A stretch of DNA of 64,000 bases from Aliidiomarina haloalkalitolerans. Its GTDB lineage: Bacteria; Pseudomonadota; Gammaproteobacteria; Enterobacterales; Alteromonadaceae. The notes beneath the pieces were generated by a model, which did no database searches, was not told where the DNA came from, and was given only the letters and a program-made list of their open reading frames with translations. The stretch is taken from contig NZ_PIPI01000006.1 in the NCBI RefSeq assembly GCF_003987315.1, positions 102,562 through 166,561 on the forward strand, given 5' to 3'. A program made the position numbers and the translations under genes. The number at the start of each line of letters is the position of its first letter. The stretch's first letter is position 1. Shown here piece by piece: positions 33,672 through 43,584 of the stretch.

Positions 33672-34343
33672 ATGTTGAACCAAATTGATACGTCGGTTTT
33701 ACAGAACGTCAACGGCCAGCAAACACGCCGTAGCTCTGAAGCTGATGATTTGCACAAGAACTTCATGACCTTGTTGACGACACAACTGCGCAATCAAGAT
33801 CCATTGAACCCAATGGAAAACGCCGAAATGACCTCGCAGTTGGCGCAAATTAATACCGTCAGCGGGATCGAAAAACTCAACGACACGATGGACGTGATTA
33901 ACCGTCAAATCGAGTCCGATCGCTTTATGCAAGCGTCCTCACTCATCGGTAAAGCGGTACTCGTACCGGGTGACAAACTGCTGATGGGTGACGAGGGTAA
34001 CCCAACACCAATCGCGTTTGATTTAGCTGAGCCTGCGAGTGAGGTCAAAGTGCGCATTCTCGATCTGAACGGCAATGTGGTGCGTGAATTCAACGCCGGA
34101 GCGACGGGTTCAGGTCTGCAAACAATAGGTTGGGACGGCAAGCTCTCAGATGGTACGCGTGCACCTGCAGGGGCATACCGGTTTGCCGTAACAGCGACCA
34201 ATGATGGCCGTGCAATTAATTATGAATCGCTGAATTATGCCGAAGTCATGGCGGTCAGCAAGGGCCACCCAGACGGTCTCCGTCTTGATTTGGGTGGAAT
34301 TTTTGAACCAGTTCGTCTGCAAGATATACGTCAGGTCGTCTGA
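33672..34343 (+). CDS. flgD: Flagellar hook assembly protein FlgD (hook cap)
   Basis: FlgD (223 residues) caps the growing hook and guides FlgE polymerisation. The N-terminal block FMTLLTTQLRNQDPLNPMEN is diagnostic, followed by tudor-like and FnIII-like domains (VKVRILDLNGNVVREF, PAGAYRFAVTA). The ATG at 33672 has GGAG upstream; an earlier in-frame start would overlap flgC. Confidence 0.95.
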   Translation: MLNQIDTSVLQNVNGQQTRRSSEADDLHKNFMTLLTTQLRNQDPLNPMENAEMTSQLAQINTVSGIEKLNDTMDVINRQIESDRFMQASSLIGKAVLVPGDKLLMGDEGNPTPIAFDLAEPASEVKVRILDLNGNVVREFNAGATGSGLQTIGWDGKLSDGTRAPAGAYRFAVTATNDGRAINYESLNYAEVMAVSKGHPDGLRLDLGGIFEPVRLQDIRQVV

Positions 34344-34413
34344 CGGGCAACCGTCTGAGTACCCCAAGCGGTTGCCTGACGGATCGTGATCAAAACAATT
34401 AAAGGAGCTCATT

Positions 34414-35646
34414 ATGAGTTTTTCACAAGCATTAAGCGGTTTACGAGTTTCCGCAGAAAGCCTGAACGTGGTCAGTAACAACATAGCCAACGCCCGTACA
34501 GTCGGTTTTAAGTCAACCGGTATTCGGTTTGCTGATGTTTACTCGGACAGCCGCGTGGGTTTAGGTGTTCGAGTGGGTGGTTTGGTACAAAACTTCAATG
34601 CCGGTAACCAAGAAACTACCAACCGCAACCTCGACTTAGCGATTAACGGTAACGGTTTCTTCCGTCTTATTCAGAACGACCAAACCGTGTTTTCGCGCAA
34701 TGGTCAGTTCAGTTTGACCAAAGACGGTTTTATTGAAAACGCCCAAGGCGCGCGCTTAACCGGTTATAACCGTGGCACCGCCCAAGGTACAGCACCTGAA
34801 GCGATTCGTATCCCAGCTGACGGTATTAGTGCTCAGCGCACAAACAACGTTGATGCGTCGTTTAACCTTGATTCACGAGCAGAAGCAATTGCTGCAACCG
34901 GCGCTGGCAACCAAACCTTTAGCCCTGACGATCCAAATAGCTACTCATATGTCAGCAACGTGTCGGTTTATGACTCATTAGGTACGCGTCATGACGTGCG
35001 TATGTTCTTCTTCAAGCATGATGATAACGAGTGGTCAGTTGGCTTCTTAACCGACCAAGACCAGCCGTTAGACCCAAATGCGATTCCTGTGCAGTACGAC
35101 GTGGCAACACAGCCAGTGGAATTCGCAGCGGACGGGACCATTGTGGTGCCTGATAACGGCGTTGGCATTGCTTACAATTTCGACCCGCAAAATGGTGCTG
35201 ACCCAGTGAATTTCGCGCTGAATCTGACTGGAACCACCCAGTTTGCGAATAACTTTGAAGTTGCGGCTTTGGCGCAAGACGGTTACACCTCGGGCTCGCT
35301 GTTACGTTTGAGTGTCAACGAACAAGGCCAAATCGTCGGTACCTATAACAATGACCAACAACAAGTGCTTGGTACGTTAGCGCTGGCGACCTTCCGCAAT
35401 AACGAAGGTTTACGAGCGATTGGTAACAACGTTTGGGTTGAAACCGGCAATTCAGGTGCGCCTATTGTTGGTGTACCAGGGGAAGCTCAGTTTGGTCAGA
35501 TCGCGTCAGGTGTTGTTGAAGCGTCGAACGTTGACCTCAACCAAGAGCTGGTCGACTTGATTATCGCTCAGCGTAACTATCAGGCGAATGCGCAAAGTAT
35601 CCGTACTCAGGACGAAGTCCTGCAGACCACGGTGAACTTACGCTAA
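34414..35646 (+). CDS. flgE: Flagellar hook protein FlgE
   Basis: FlgE (410 residues) forms the hook. The N-terminus FSQALSGLRVSAESLNVVSN plus NIANARTVGFKST and the C-terminus ELVDLIIAQRNYQANAQSIR are the conserved D0/D1 segments. The middle (about 80-340) is the variable surface domain. AAAGGAG precedes the ATG. Confidence 0.96.
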   Translation: MSFSQALSGLRVSAESLNVVSNNIANARTVGFKSTGIRFADVYSDSRVGLGVRVGGLVQNFNAGNQETTNRNLDLAINGNGFFRLIQNDQTVFSRNGQFSLTKDGFIENAQGARLTGYNRGTAQGTAPEAIRIPADGISAQRTNNVDASFNLDSRAEAIAATGAGNQTFSPDDPNSYSYVSNVSVYDSLGTRHDVRMFFFKHDDNEWSVGFLTDQDQPLDPNAIPVQYDVATQPVEFAADGTIVVPDNGVGIAYNFDPQNGADPVNFALNLTGTTQFANNFEVAALAQDGYTSGSLLRLSVNEQGQIVGTYNNDQQQVLGTLALATFRNNEGLRAIGNNVWVETGNSGAPIVGVPGEAQFGQIASGVVEASNVDLNQELVDLIIAQRNYQANAQSIRTQDEVLQTTVNLR

Positions 35647-35721
35647 TTATAAGTAATAAAACAGCCTAGGCACCCGGTGTGATACCGAGTGCCGAAGCTC
35701 TGAATACTGCAGGAGCAAACC

Positions 35722-36462
35722 ATGGATGCAATGATTTACACCGCAATGAACGGGGCTCGTAATACGCTCGATAAACAGAGCAGCATTACCCACAATCTTG
35801 CGAATGTGAACACCAGTGGCTTTCGTCAACAGCTTGATGCGACGCGTACCGTCTACATTGACGGCCAAGGCACGTTAGCGACGCGAGCAACCTCGGTGGC
35901 AACCACACCGAGCTTTGACAGCACGGCTGGGCCGGTTAACCAAACCGGACGGCCACTGGACATTGCTATTCGTGGTGAAGGCTGGCTTGCTGTGCAAGCG
36001 CCTGACGGCAGCGAAACTTATACCCGCCGTGGTGATCTGAGCATCGACGAAAATGGCGTCTTAAATAGTAACGGTCGCCCAGTAATGGGTGACGGTGGTC
36101 CGATTATCGTACCGCTTGGCGCTGAATTAACGATTGGTGACGACGGGACGATTACTGCTCGTGGCCAAGGCCAGAACGCGAATGAAGTGGCGGAAATTGA
36201 CCGCTTGAAGCTCGTTCAAGCAGCCCCCGGTCAGTTGACTCGTGGCGAAGACGGTCTATTTCGGAGCGTCACCGGTGCGCCGTTCGCCGCTAGCGAGACG
36301 GTACGCGTGGTGAGTGGGGCATTAGAGGGCAGTAATGTCAGCTCTGTTGAAGCTATGGTGGCCATGATTAGTAATCAACGGATGTTCGATATGCAGATGA
36401 AGGTGGTTACGACTGCCGACGAAAATGCTCAACGTGCCAACAGTTTATTGTCGATGTCGTAA
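35722..36462 (+). CDS. flgF: Flagellar basal-body rod protein FlgF
   Basis: FlgF (246 residues) belongs to the proximal rod. Visible: MDAMIYTAMNGARNTLDKQS, NLANVNTSGFRQQ, the GRPLDIAIRGEGWLAVQ core, and the C-terminal MVAMISNQRMFDMQMKVV. GGAG is 8 bp before the ATG. Confidence 0.95.
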   Translation: MDAMIYTAMNGARNTLDKQSSITHNLANVNTSGFRQQLDATRTVYIDGQGTLATRATSVATTPSFDSTAGPVNQTGRPLDIAIRGEGWLAVQAPDGSETYTRRGDLSIDENGVLNSNGRPVMGDGGPIIVPLGAELTIGDDGTITARGQGQNANEVAEIDRLKLVQAAPGQLTRGEDGLFRSVTGAPFAASETVRVVSGALEGSNVSSVEAMVAMISNQRMFDMQMKVVTTADENAQRANSLLSMS

Positions 36463-36489
36463 GCAGCACGACATTGCGGAGAAAAGCAG

Positions 36490-37272
36490 ATGATTAAGTC
36501 ACTATGGACCGGTAAAACCGGCTTAGAAGCACAACAGTTCCAAATGGATGTGATTACCAACAACCTTGCCAACGTGAATACCACCGGCTTTAAACGTTCG
36601 CGCGCGGTTTTTGAAGATCTGTTGTATCAGAATTTACGGCAGCCAGGTGCGATGAATAATGCCCAAGATCGCCTGCCTTCAGGCTTGCAGCTGGGTACGG
36701 GTGTTCGGGCGGTGGCCACTGAACGCTTGCACACGCAAGGCAACTTGATTAACACGGAAAACTCACGTGATATCGCGATTAACGGCAAAGGCTTTTTCCA
36801 AGTTTTAATGCCTGACGGCAACCTTGCCTACACTCGCGACGGTAGCTTCCAGCTCGACCAAAACGGTCAACTTGTTACCGCGAACGGTTATCCGATTGAA
36901 CCGGGCATTTTCCTACCTGCGAACGCCATGAGCGTGACAATTGGCGAAGACGGTATTGTGTCGGTGACAACCCCAGGAAACAACCAAGACCAACAAGTGG
37001 GTCAAATTACGTTGGCGCACTTTATTAACCCAGCCGGACTTGAAAGTATTGGCGGCAACCTCTATCGCGAAACCGCGTCATCTGGGGTACCAGAAGAACA
37101 GATTCCGGGAAACAACGGTGTTGGTCGTTTAATGCAAGGTTTTGTTGAAAACTCGAACGTGAACGTTGTGGAAGAGATGGTCAATATGATTCAAACCCAA
37201 CGCGCATACGAAATTAACAGCCGTGGTATTCGTACCAGCGACGAAATGCTGGCGCGTTTAACTCAATTGTAA
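36490..37272 (+). CDS. flgG: Flagellar distal rod protein FlgG
   Basis: FlgG (260 residues) forms the distal rod crossing the periplasm. Conserved segments are [40 protein letters not shown], and [20 protein letters not shown] at the C-terminus. The stop codon lies in the first copy of a 12-bp tandem repeat. Confidence 0.96.
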   Translation: MIKSLWTGKTGLEAQQFQMDVITNNLANVNTTGFKRSRAVFEDLLYQNLRQPGAMNNAQDRLPSGLQLGTGVRAVATERLHTQGNLINTENSRDIAINGKGFFQVLMPDGNLAYTRDGSFQLDQNGQLVTANGYPIEPGIFLPANAMSVTIGEDGIVSVTTPGNNQDQQVGQITLAHFINPAGLESIGGNLYRETASSGVPEEQIPGNNGVGRLMQGFVENSNVNVVEEMVNMIQTQRAYEINSRGIRTSDEMLARLTQL

Positions 37273-37311
37273 TGACAATTGTAATGCCAGTTGCAAAGAC
37301 TACTGTAACGA
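37264..37311 (+). repeat. Four 12-bp tandem repeats across the flgG stop codon
   Basis: Units CAATTGTAATGA, CAATTGTAATGC, CAGTTGCAAAGA and CTACTGTAACGA are contiguous. The first contains the flgG TAA stop (37270-37272). The array fills most of the flgG-flgH gap. Confidence 0.75.
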
Positions 37312-37345
37312 CGTGAAAACATTTAAGGTGAGTGAGGGCAAGAAC

Positions 37346-38023
37346 ATGAACAATTCAAAGCTTATGCAGGCGGGCTTGTGCCTTGTTGCTGTTGCTTTTC
37401 TGGCGGCATGCTCCTCACCGCCAAAACCACGTGTGGTGTCTGAGCCTGAGCCGATGATGTATCCGGAGCGGGTCGAAATGGTTGCTAATGGCTCGATATT
37501 CCAGCCCCAACGTGGTTACGCACCTTTGTTTGAAGACCGCCGGCCACGCATGACGGGTGACATTATTACCATTTTGCTGGAAGAACAGGTGAGTGCTTCG
37601 AAAAGTTCGCAAACATCCGCGAGCCGAAGCAGCTCGATGTCTGCAGATTTAGCGAATTTGCCCGATGTTCTCGACCGTTTGGCAGAGCTTGGCTTTAACG
37701 TCGGCACCGACAACAGCTTCCTTGGTCAAGGCGCAGCAAGTGCGAATAACCGTTTCCAAGGGACGATTACCGTTTCGGTCTTAGAGATTCTACCCAATGG
37801 TAACCTGCGCGTGCGTGGCGAAAAACACATTGCGATTAACCAGGGTGCCGAGTACATCCGGTTTTCTGGCGTGGTAAACCCACGTGCGATTACCGCACAA
37901 AACACGGTGTTGTCGACGCAAGTCGCTGACGCCCGTATTGAATACATCGGTGACGGCTATGTGCATGACGCCCAACGCATGGGTTGGATGCAACGGTTCT
38001 TTAATTGGGCGAGCCCGCTGTAG
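37346..38023 (+). CDS. flgH: Flagellar L-ring lipoprotein FlgH
   Basis: FlgH (225 residues) forms the L ring in the outer membrane. It has a lipoprotein signal ending in LAAC. Family segments are [40 protein letters not shown] and [20 protein letters not shown]. The ATG at 37346 starts the signal peptide and has GAGGG 8 nt upstream; a GTG at 37313 is less likely. Confidence 0.95.
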   Translation: MNNSKLMQAGLCLVAVAFLAACSSPPKPRVVSEPEPMMYPERVEMVANGSIFQPQRGYAPLFEDRRPRMTGDIITILLEEQVSASKSSQTSASRSSSMSADLANLPDVLDRLAELGFNVGTDNSFLGQGAASANNRFQGTITVSVLEILPNGNLRVRGEKHIAINQGAEYIRFSGVVNPRAITAQNTVLSTQVADARIEYIGDGYVHDAQRMGWMQRFFNWASPL

Positions 38024-38031
38024 GAGTTTCT

Positions 38032-39138
38032 ATGAAACACATTCTAATCAAAGTGATTGCAGCGTTGGTATTGGCAACTCTTACCTTTAGTGCCCAAGCT
38101 GAAAAGATTCGTGACCTTGCTGACTTTGCTGGTGTGCGTGACAACGTGCTAGTCGGCTATGGCTTAGTTGTCGGCCTTGATGGTACGGGTGACCAAACCA
38201 CCCAAGCGCCGTTTACCGGTCAAAGTTTGAGCAACATGTTGTCGCAGCTTGGTGTCACGGTTCCACCTGGAACAAATATGCAGTTGCGTAATGTCGCAGC
38301 AGTAATGGTTACCGCTGACTTACCGCCGTTTTCGCGTGCAGGTCAACGTCTTGATATCACTGTGTCGTCAGTAGGTAACGCACGTAGTTTGCGTGGCGGC
38401 ACGTTACTGATGACGCCTTTGCGCGGAGCCGACGGGGAAATTTATGCCTTGGCTCAAGGTAACTTACTGATCAGTGGCGCCAGTGCTGAAGCTGCAGGTA
38501 GCTCGCAAGTGATTAACCACCAATCGGCTGGTCGCATCGCCGGTGGTGCAATTGTTGAACGTGAAGTTCCACTGGTCATGGGCGGCAATCAAGGTGAGCT
38601 CGAATTACAGTTAAAAACCAACGATTTTTCGACGGTTGAACGCGTTGTGCAACGCATTAACGAAGAGTTCGGACTATTTGTTGCCTCAGCGGTCGACGGT
38701 CGCACCATTCGTTTATTTGGTCCAAACGATGCCAATGAGCGCGTGAGCTTTATGGCTCGAATCGAACAAATTGAAATTGATACACCGGAAGGCCCAGCGC
38801 GGGTTGTCTTAAATTCGCGAACCGGCTCTATTGTGTTGAACGGTCAGGTTCGCTTGCGCCAAGCGGCGATTGCCCATGGTAATTTGTCGATTGCGATTCA
38901 ATCGCGCCAACAAGCGAGCCAGCCTGGCGCTTTGAGCCGTGGCCGCACGGTGATTACCGAACAAGCTGAGATTGATATTCAACAAGACGACGGCACTTTA
39001 AATATCGTTGAAGGTGCGGACTTGATGGAAGTCGTCAATGCCTTGAACGCATTGGGTGCGACACCAGCAGATTTAATGGCAATTCTTGAAGCCTTGAAAG
39101 CGTCCGGTTCATTGCGGGCAAGTTTGGAGATTATCTAA
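38032..39138 (+). CDS. flgI: Flagellar P-ring protein FlgI
   Basis: FlgI (368 residues) forms the periplasmic P ring around the rod. It has a signal peptide (ending TFSAQAEK) and the family N-terminus IRDLADFAGVRDNVLVGYGL followed by VVGLDGTGDQT. The ATG at 38032 follows TAGGAG. The stop overlaps the flgJ start by one base. Confidence 0.96.
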   Translation: MKHILIKVIAALVLATLTFSAQAEKIRDLADFAGVRDNVLVGYGLVVGLDGTGDQTTQAPFTGQSLSNMLSQLGVTVPPGTNMQLRNVAAVMVTADLPPFSRAGQRLDITVSSVGNARSLRGGTLLMTPLRGADGEIYALAQGNLLISGASAEAAGSSQVINHQSAGRIAGGAIVEREVPLVMGGNQGELELQLKTNDFSTVERVVQRINEEFGLFVASAVDGRTIRLFGPNDANERVSFMARIEQIEIDTPEGPARVVLNSRTGSIVLNGQVRLRQAAIAHGNLSIAIQSRQQASQPGALSRGRTVITEQAEIDIQQDDGTLNIVEGADLMEVVNALNALGATPADLMAILEALKASGSLRASLEII

Positions 39139-39458
39139 TGGCAGATATTTCGGTGAATAACCAGTTGCTCGGTCAACGTTTAGCCATGGATGTGACCCAG
39201 CTGGAAAGCATTAAAACCGTGAACCGCCACGACCCGAACGCTGGCTTAGGACAAGCGGCGGAAGAATTTGAAGCCTTGTTCTTGCACATGATGCTCAAAA
39301 CCATGCGTGAAGCGAGTGGACCGTCGGAGTTATTTGATAGTCACGAACGCGATACGCTCATGTCGATGCATGACGAACAACTAGCTCGTCACATGGCAAC
39401 CAAAGGCATTGGCCTCGCGGAACAGTTGGTGCAACAGCTCAAACAGCCGCAAAAGTAA
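39138..39458 (+). CDS. flgJ: FlgJ, rod-capping domain only
   Basis: FlgJ caps the growing rod. This copy has 106 residues and contains only the N-terminal rod-binding domain (QAAEEFEALFLHMMLKTMRE, then DEQLARHMATKGIGLAEQL). The C-terminal peptidoglycan hydrolase (glucosaminidase) domain present in many gammaproteobacterial FlgJ proteins is missing, and nothing like it follows before flgK. A separate lytic enzyme must open the cell wall, as in species with single-domain FlgJ. Confidence 0.93.
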   Translation: MADISVNNQLLGQRLAMDVTQLESIKTVNRHDPNAGLGQAAEEFEALFLHMMLKTMREASGPSELFDSHERDTLMSMHDEQLARHMATKGIGLAEQLVQQLKQPQK

Positions 39459-39474
39459 AAGTGGTAGTTAGGGC

Positions 39475-39501
39475 TCAAGTTTGTTGTGCCGCTGCCGATA
39501 A
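39475..39501 (+). promoter_or_regulatory. Sigma-28 (FliA) promoter of flgKL
   Basis: TCAAGTTT, 11 nt, GCCGATAA: one mismatch in the -35 box and a perfect -10 box, 38 bp before the flgK ATG. It separates late flgKL expression from the flgB-J genes. Confidence 0.88.
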
Positions 39502-39538
39502 TTCTAAACAGATGAATTTGTTGTGAGGCTTTATTTGT

Positions 39539-41140
39539 ATGAGTGTATTTAATATTGGTGTTGGCGGGCTGCAAGCAGCACAAGCGGGCTTGTATGCGAC
39601 CAGTAATAACATTGCCAATGTATACACCCCTGGTTACAACCGTGAAATCGTGCAGTTTGGCGAAAACAGCACGGGCGGTGTGAAATTGATGTCGATTGAA
39701 CGTCAGTTTAATCAGTTTATCGCCTCACGACTCAACAGCGCCGAGAGCAATCTCAATGGCCTGAAAGCCTACCAAGCACAGATTAGCCAAATTGATAACC
39801 TGCTGTCCGATGCCGACGCCGGAATCGGTCCAATGCTGCAACGCTTCTACTCGGCGGTAAGTGACTTGTCGTCCAACCCTGCAGACGCGGCGGCGCGTGA
39901 AGGTGTGCTCGGAACGGCGAATAGTTTAACCGCACAGTTTCGCGCATTTAATAACTATTTGAACGACATGCAAGGCGATATCAATGGTCAAATCGCCAGT
40001 GAAGTCACCAAAGCGAATGAGCTAGCTAAGCAAATTGCATCACTGAACGGTGACATTACCGCAATGCGTGCGGCGGCAGGACAAGAACCAAACATGCTGT
40101 TGAATCAGCGCGACCACGCGGTAGCTGAGCTCAGCAAGATCATGGACATTCGCGTCAATGCCCAAGGTAATGGCCAATACAATATTTCCTTTGGGAATGG
40201 CTTGTCGTTAGTTGCAGGTGAAACGGCGACAACGTTGCAGCCAATGCGTGATTCCGCCGACCCAAATCGTCTTACCCTTGGCTATATTAGCCGCACCGGC
40301 GCAAATATCCCGTTGGAAGAAGGTGTTTTCACACAGGGTACGCTTGGTGGCTTAATGCAATTCCGCACAGAATCGTTGGACAAGCTGCAAGGTCAACTAG
40401 GCCAAATGGCTGTGTCGATGACGCAAGCTTACAACGAAGTACATAACGCCGGCTTTGACTTGAATGGTCAAGCGGGTGAAGACTTATTTACCATTGGTCA
40501 ACCGCGAGTTAACTCACATAGCCGCAATGAAAGCGGAGTAGTCGCTACAGTTTCCTTTGAAAACGTCCAACAGCTCAACTCGTCTGCTTATGACGTCAAC
40601 TTCAGCAATGGCGAGTTCACCGCGATTCGTCGCGATAATGGCCAAGCGGTTGCGGTGACGGTTAATCCTGACAACAGCATTAGTTTCGGTGGCCTGAACA
40701 TGAGCTTCGATGGCACGCCGGAGAATGGTGATCGATTCCGTGTCTATCCGGTGCAAGATATTGCTTCTGGTTTTGGCTTGAATATTACGGACGCTGCGAA
40801 ATTAGCAGCTGCAACCTCGCCAAATAGCGGTGACAACACCAATGCGATGGAATTGCAGTCCTTACAGAACCGCGCGGTTGTGGGCGGTTCGGCGACGTTT
40901 ACTCAAGCATATGCTGCCATTGTCAGTGACACCGGCACACGGATTAGTGTGTTGAATGCCAATTTAGCTGCCCAAGAAGGCCTAGCGGACCAATTACGAA
41001 TGCTCCAGCAAGCCGAGTCTGGTGTGAATTTAGACGAAGAAGCCGCGAACTTAATGCGTTATCAGCAATACTACCAAGCGAATGCACGGGTAATTCAGGC
41101 TGGTATTACGATTATGGAAGAGCTGCTGCAGCTACGCTAA
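39539..41140 (+). CDS. flgK: Flagellar hook-filament junction protein FlgK (HAP1)
   Basis: FlgK (533 residues) joins hook and filament. Conserved ends are MSVFNIGVGGLQAAQAGLYA plus SNNIANVYTPGYNRE at the N-terminus and EEAANLMRYQQYYQANARVI at the C-terminus. A client of FlgN. It has its own sigma-28 promoter. Confidence 0.95.
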   Translation: MSVFNIGVGGLQAAQAGLYATSNNIANVYTPGYNREIVQFGENSTGGVKLMSIERQFNQFIASRLNSAESNLNGLKAYQAQISQIDNLLSDADAGIGPMLQRFYSAVSDLSSNPADAAAREGVLGTANSLTAQFRAFNNYLNDMQGDINGQIASEVTKANELAKQIASLNGDITAMRAAAGQEPNMLLNQRDHAVAELSKIMDIRVNAQGNGQYNISFGNGLSLVAGETATTLQPMRDSADPNRLTLGYISRTGANIPLEEGVFTQGTLGGLMQFRTESLDKLQGQLGQMAVSMTQAYNEVHNAGFDLNGQAGEDLFTIGQPRVNSHSRNESGVVATVSFENVQQLNSSAYDVNFSNGEFTAIRRDNGQAVAVTVNPDNSISFGGLNMSFDGTPENGDRFRVYPVQDIASGFGLNITDAAKLAAATSPNSGDNTNAMELQSLQNRAVVGGSATFTQAYAAIVSDTGTRISVLNANLAAQEGLADQLRMLQQAESGVNLDEEAANLMRYQQYYQANARVIQAGITIMEELLQLR

Positions 41141-41156
41141 CGAATAAGGTGACCCC

Positions 41157-42368
41157 ATGCGAGTCAGTACACAGATTATTTTTGACCAAAACATGAAGTC
41201 GATGAGCCAGCAGCAGTCTGCGTTCATGAAAGTCGGTAACCAGTTAGCGACCGGTCGTCGGGTTGTGAATATCTCTGATGACCCACAAGCTGCCTCGCGG
41301 GCAGTGAACGTGCAGCAGTCCAAAGCGACGACGCAGCAAATGCTCGACGCTCGTGTTTCAGCACGGAATAACTTGTCACAGCAAGAAAGTGTTTTAAATG
41401 GCTTGGGCGACATGATCACGCGCTCGAAAACCTTGTTAGTGCAGGCGTCTAACGGTGCGATGAGTGAGTTGGATAAAGCGTCGATTGCTGCGGAACTGGA
41501 AGGGCTGTACGAAGCCATGATCGGCCAAGCGAACGTAACCGATGGTGTTGGCCGCTTCTTGTTTGCTGGCCAAAAAGACGACTCTGCGCCGGTGGTCAAA
41601 ATTGACGGCCGCGCCCAGTTTGTGGCGGATATTGTGCCGCGCGAGCAGTTCATCGACGACAACCGCAAAATGACCGTTCGCGACACCGCTGAGCGCGTTT
41701 TCGCAGCAGCGCCTGGCAGCACCACTTACCACGTGAAAGTCGACAGTGCTAACCAAGGCACGCTGGTGGTGAATTCAACCAACGTATTGGATACCACCAA
41801 CCCACAGTTTGGTGAGAAATTTACCGTCGCGTTTGCTGATGACGGTGCAGGTGGCTTGACCTATTCGATCACAACTGCCGCAGGTGAGCAGGCAACCGGC
41901 GCGTTTAATGCCGGTGATGCTATCGAGTTCGGTGGTTTGCGCTTTGCCACATCAGGCACACCGAGTGCGGGTGATAGCTTTACCGCAGGTCGTGCCGCAG
42001 AAATGGATCCGAACCTGTTCCGCACCATGGAAGACGTGATTCAACAGCTTCGTCAGCCACTCGAAACCGACGAACAGCGCGCAGCGCAGCGCAACGTTTT
42101 AAGTGAGTCGATGCGCGAGCTCGACCACATGCTCGATAATATTTTGACCCGCCGCGCTTCAGTCGGTTCACGCTTGAACGAGCTCGACACCTTGGACTTA
42201 GTTGGCAACAACCGCTTGCTTGCCTATGAGCAAACACTGTCGGACTTAGTCGACCTTGATTATGTGAAAGCAGCGTCTGACTACAGCATGCGCATGATCG
42301 GCCTACAAGCCGCACAAAAGACCTTTGTCGACATTAAAGGCATGAACTTGTTTGATTATTTGCGCTAA
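41157..42368 (+). CDS. flgL: Flagellar hook-filament junction protein FlgL (HAP3)
   Basis: FlgL (403 residues) is the second junction protein, a flagellin homologue. The N-terminus has MRVSTQIIFDQNMKSMSQQQ and the QLATGRRVVNISDDPQAASR block; the C-terminus has DLVDLDYVKAASDYSMRMIG. It starts 16 bp after flgK and is followed by a terminator. Confidence 0.95.
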   Translation: MRVSTQIIFDQNMKSMSQQQSAFMKVGNQLATGRRVVNISDDPQAASRAVNVQQSKATTQQMLDARVSARNNLSQQESVLNGLGDMITRSKTLLVQASNGAMSELDKASIAAELEGLYEAMIGQANVTDGVGRFLFAGQKDDSAPVVKIDGRAQFVADIVPREQFIDDNRKMTVRDTAERVFAAAPGSTTYHVKVDSANQGTLVVNSTNVLDTTNPQFGEKFTVAFADDGAGGLTYSITTAAGEQATGAFNAGDAIEFGGLRFATSGTPSAGDSFTAGRAAEMDPNLFRTMEDVIQQLRQPLETDEQRAAQRNVLSESMRELDHMLDNILTRRASVGSRLNELDTLDLVGNNRLLAYEQTLSDLVDLDYVKAASDYSMRMIGLQAAQKTFVDIKGMNLFDYLR

Positions 42369-42418
42369 TTCGAGCGCCGATTTCTATCCCCTCGCAATTC
42401 GCGACTTTGCTATTTAGC

Positions 42419-42452
42419 ACACCCAGTTCACAACGTTGACTGGGTGTTTTTC
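42419..42452 (+). terminator. Terminator of the flg gene run
   Basis: The stem is ACACCCAGT / ACTGGGTGT, followed by TTTT. It lies between the convergent flgL and fliR genes. Confidence 0.85.
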
Positions 42453-42464
42453 TATGTGGTGCTT

Positions 42465-43262
42465 TTAGGTCACAGGTATTGGTGCGAGGGCATGAATCAG
42501 CTCGTCAACAAACGAAATCGCTTGGGCAAACAAGCCTTGGAGGAAGCCGCCGAGGTTGGTGGTGAGGATCATCAATAAGAATAACCCCATGGTCAGAGAC
42601 ATAGGGAAACCAATCGAGAAGACTGTTAGCTGCGGTGCCGAGCGGTTCAGAATGCCGAGGGTAATGTTGATAATTAGCAGAGCGCCAAACACAGGTAGCG
42701 CTAATAAAATACCGCTAATAAAAACAATGCTGCCAAAACGCGCTAGTGTGTCAAACGCTGAAAGGTTTAAGCCGGCAGTACCAATGGGCAAATGCTGAAA
42801 CGAAAAAGCCAGCACCTCGATCATCATTAAGTGCACGTTGAGCGCCAAATACATCAGCATCGCGAAGGTGTGCAAAACGCGTGATAAAACCATGCTGTTC
42901 GTGCCGCTGTCGGGCGAAAAGAAGGTCGCAAAGGCGAGACCCATTTGTAAGCCGATAAACTCACCAGCAGCCATAACAGCGGCTAACGTGATTTGCATGA
43001 CAAGGCCAATGGCAACGCCAATGAGCATTTGCTCAACGATGATGCCAAACGCGGCCCAAGACCATAGTGGGATGTCCGGCATGGGCGGAAGAATAGGGCT
43101 GATGACAATGGCGAGCAGGGCAGCAAAGCCAATTTTAAGCTGATTCGGTATCCGTGAATGACCTAGAATCGGTGCAATCGCCATGAAGCCAAGTACACGC
43201 ACCAGCGGCCAGAAAAATGCGGCTATCCATTCTTGCAGCTGTGTAAACGTGACTTCAATCAT
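42465..43262 (-). CDS. fliR: Flagellar export apparatus protein FliR
   Basis: FliR (265 residues) is a membrane protein of the flagellar type III export gate, forming a complex with FliP and FliQ. Recognisable segments are RVLGFMAIAPILGHSRIPNQ, AGEFIGLQMGLAFATFFSP, and FGALLIINITLGILNRSAPQ. It is the last gene of the fliF-R run. flhB, which often follows, is absent. Confidence 0.94.
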   Translation of the reverse strand: MIEVTFTQLQEWIAAFFWPLVRVLGFMAIAPILGHSRIPNQLKIGFAALLAIVISPILPPMPDIPLWSWAAFGIIVEQMLIGVAIGLVMQITLAAVMAAGEFIGLQMGLAFATFFSPDSGTNSMVLSRVLHTFAMLMYLALNVHLMMIEVLAFSFQHLPIGTAGLNLSAFDTLARFGSIVFISGILLALPVFGALLIINITLGILNRSAPQLTVFSIGFPMSLTMGLFLLMILTTNLGGFLQGLFAQAISFVDELIHALAPIPVT

Positions 43263-43299
43263 ACGGGTTCCAGCCTACCGATAAGCGCATGGCGGCGGA

Positions 43300-43569
43300 C
43301 TAGGAAACCATGAGCGGAATATTGGTAAACAGCTCACGGGTAAAGTCCATAATCAATTGCAGCAGCAGCGGACCGATAATAACGAGAACAATCACCACGC
43401 CTAAGATCTTGGGAATAAATGATAAGGTCATTTCGTTAATTTGCGTGGCAGCCTGAAACAAGCTCACCGTTAAACCAATGAGGAGAGCAGTTAACAACAG
43501 TGGGCCGGCGAGATAAAGCGTGACGCGCATACCTTGATAGGCGATGGTCATGACTTGTTCTGGTGACAT
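43300..43569 (-). CDS. fliQ: Flagellar export apparatus protein FliQ
   Basis: FliQ (89 residues) has two helices with the family core GLTVSLFQAATQINEMTLSF followed by IPKILGV. It forms part of the FliPQR export gate. Confidence 0.95.
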   Translation of the reverse strand: MSPEQVMTIAYQGMRVTLYLAGPLLLTALLIGLTVSLFQAATQINEMTLSFIPKILGVVIVLVIIGPLLLQLIMDFTRELFTNIPLMVS

Positions 43570-43584
43570 AGCTCTACCTCCTCA

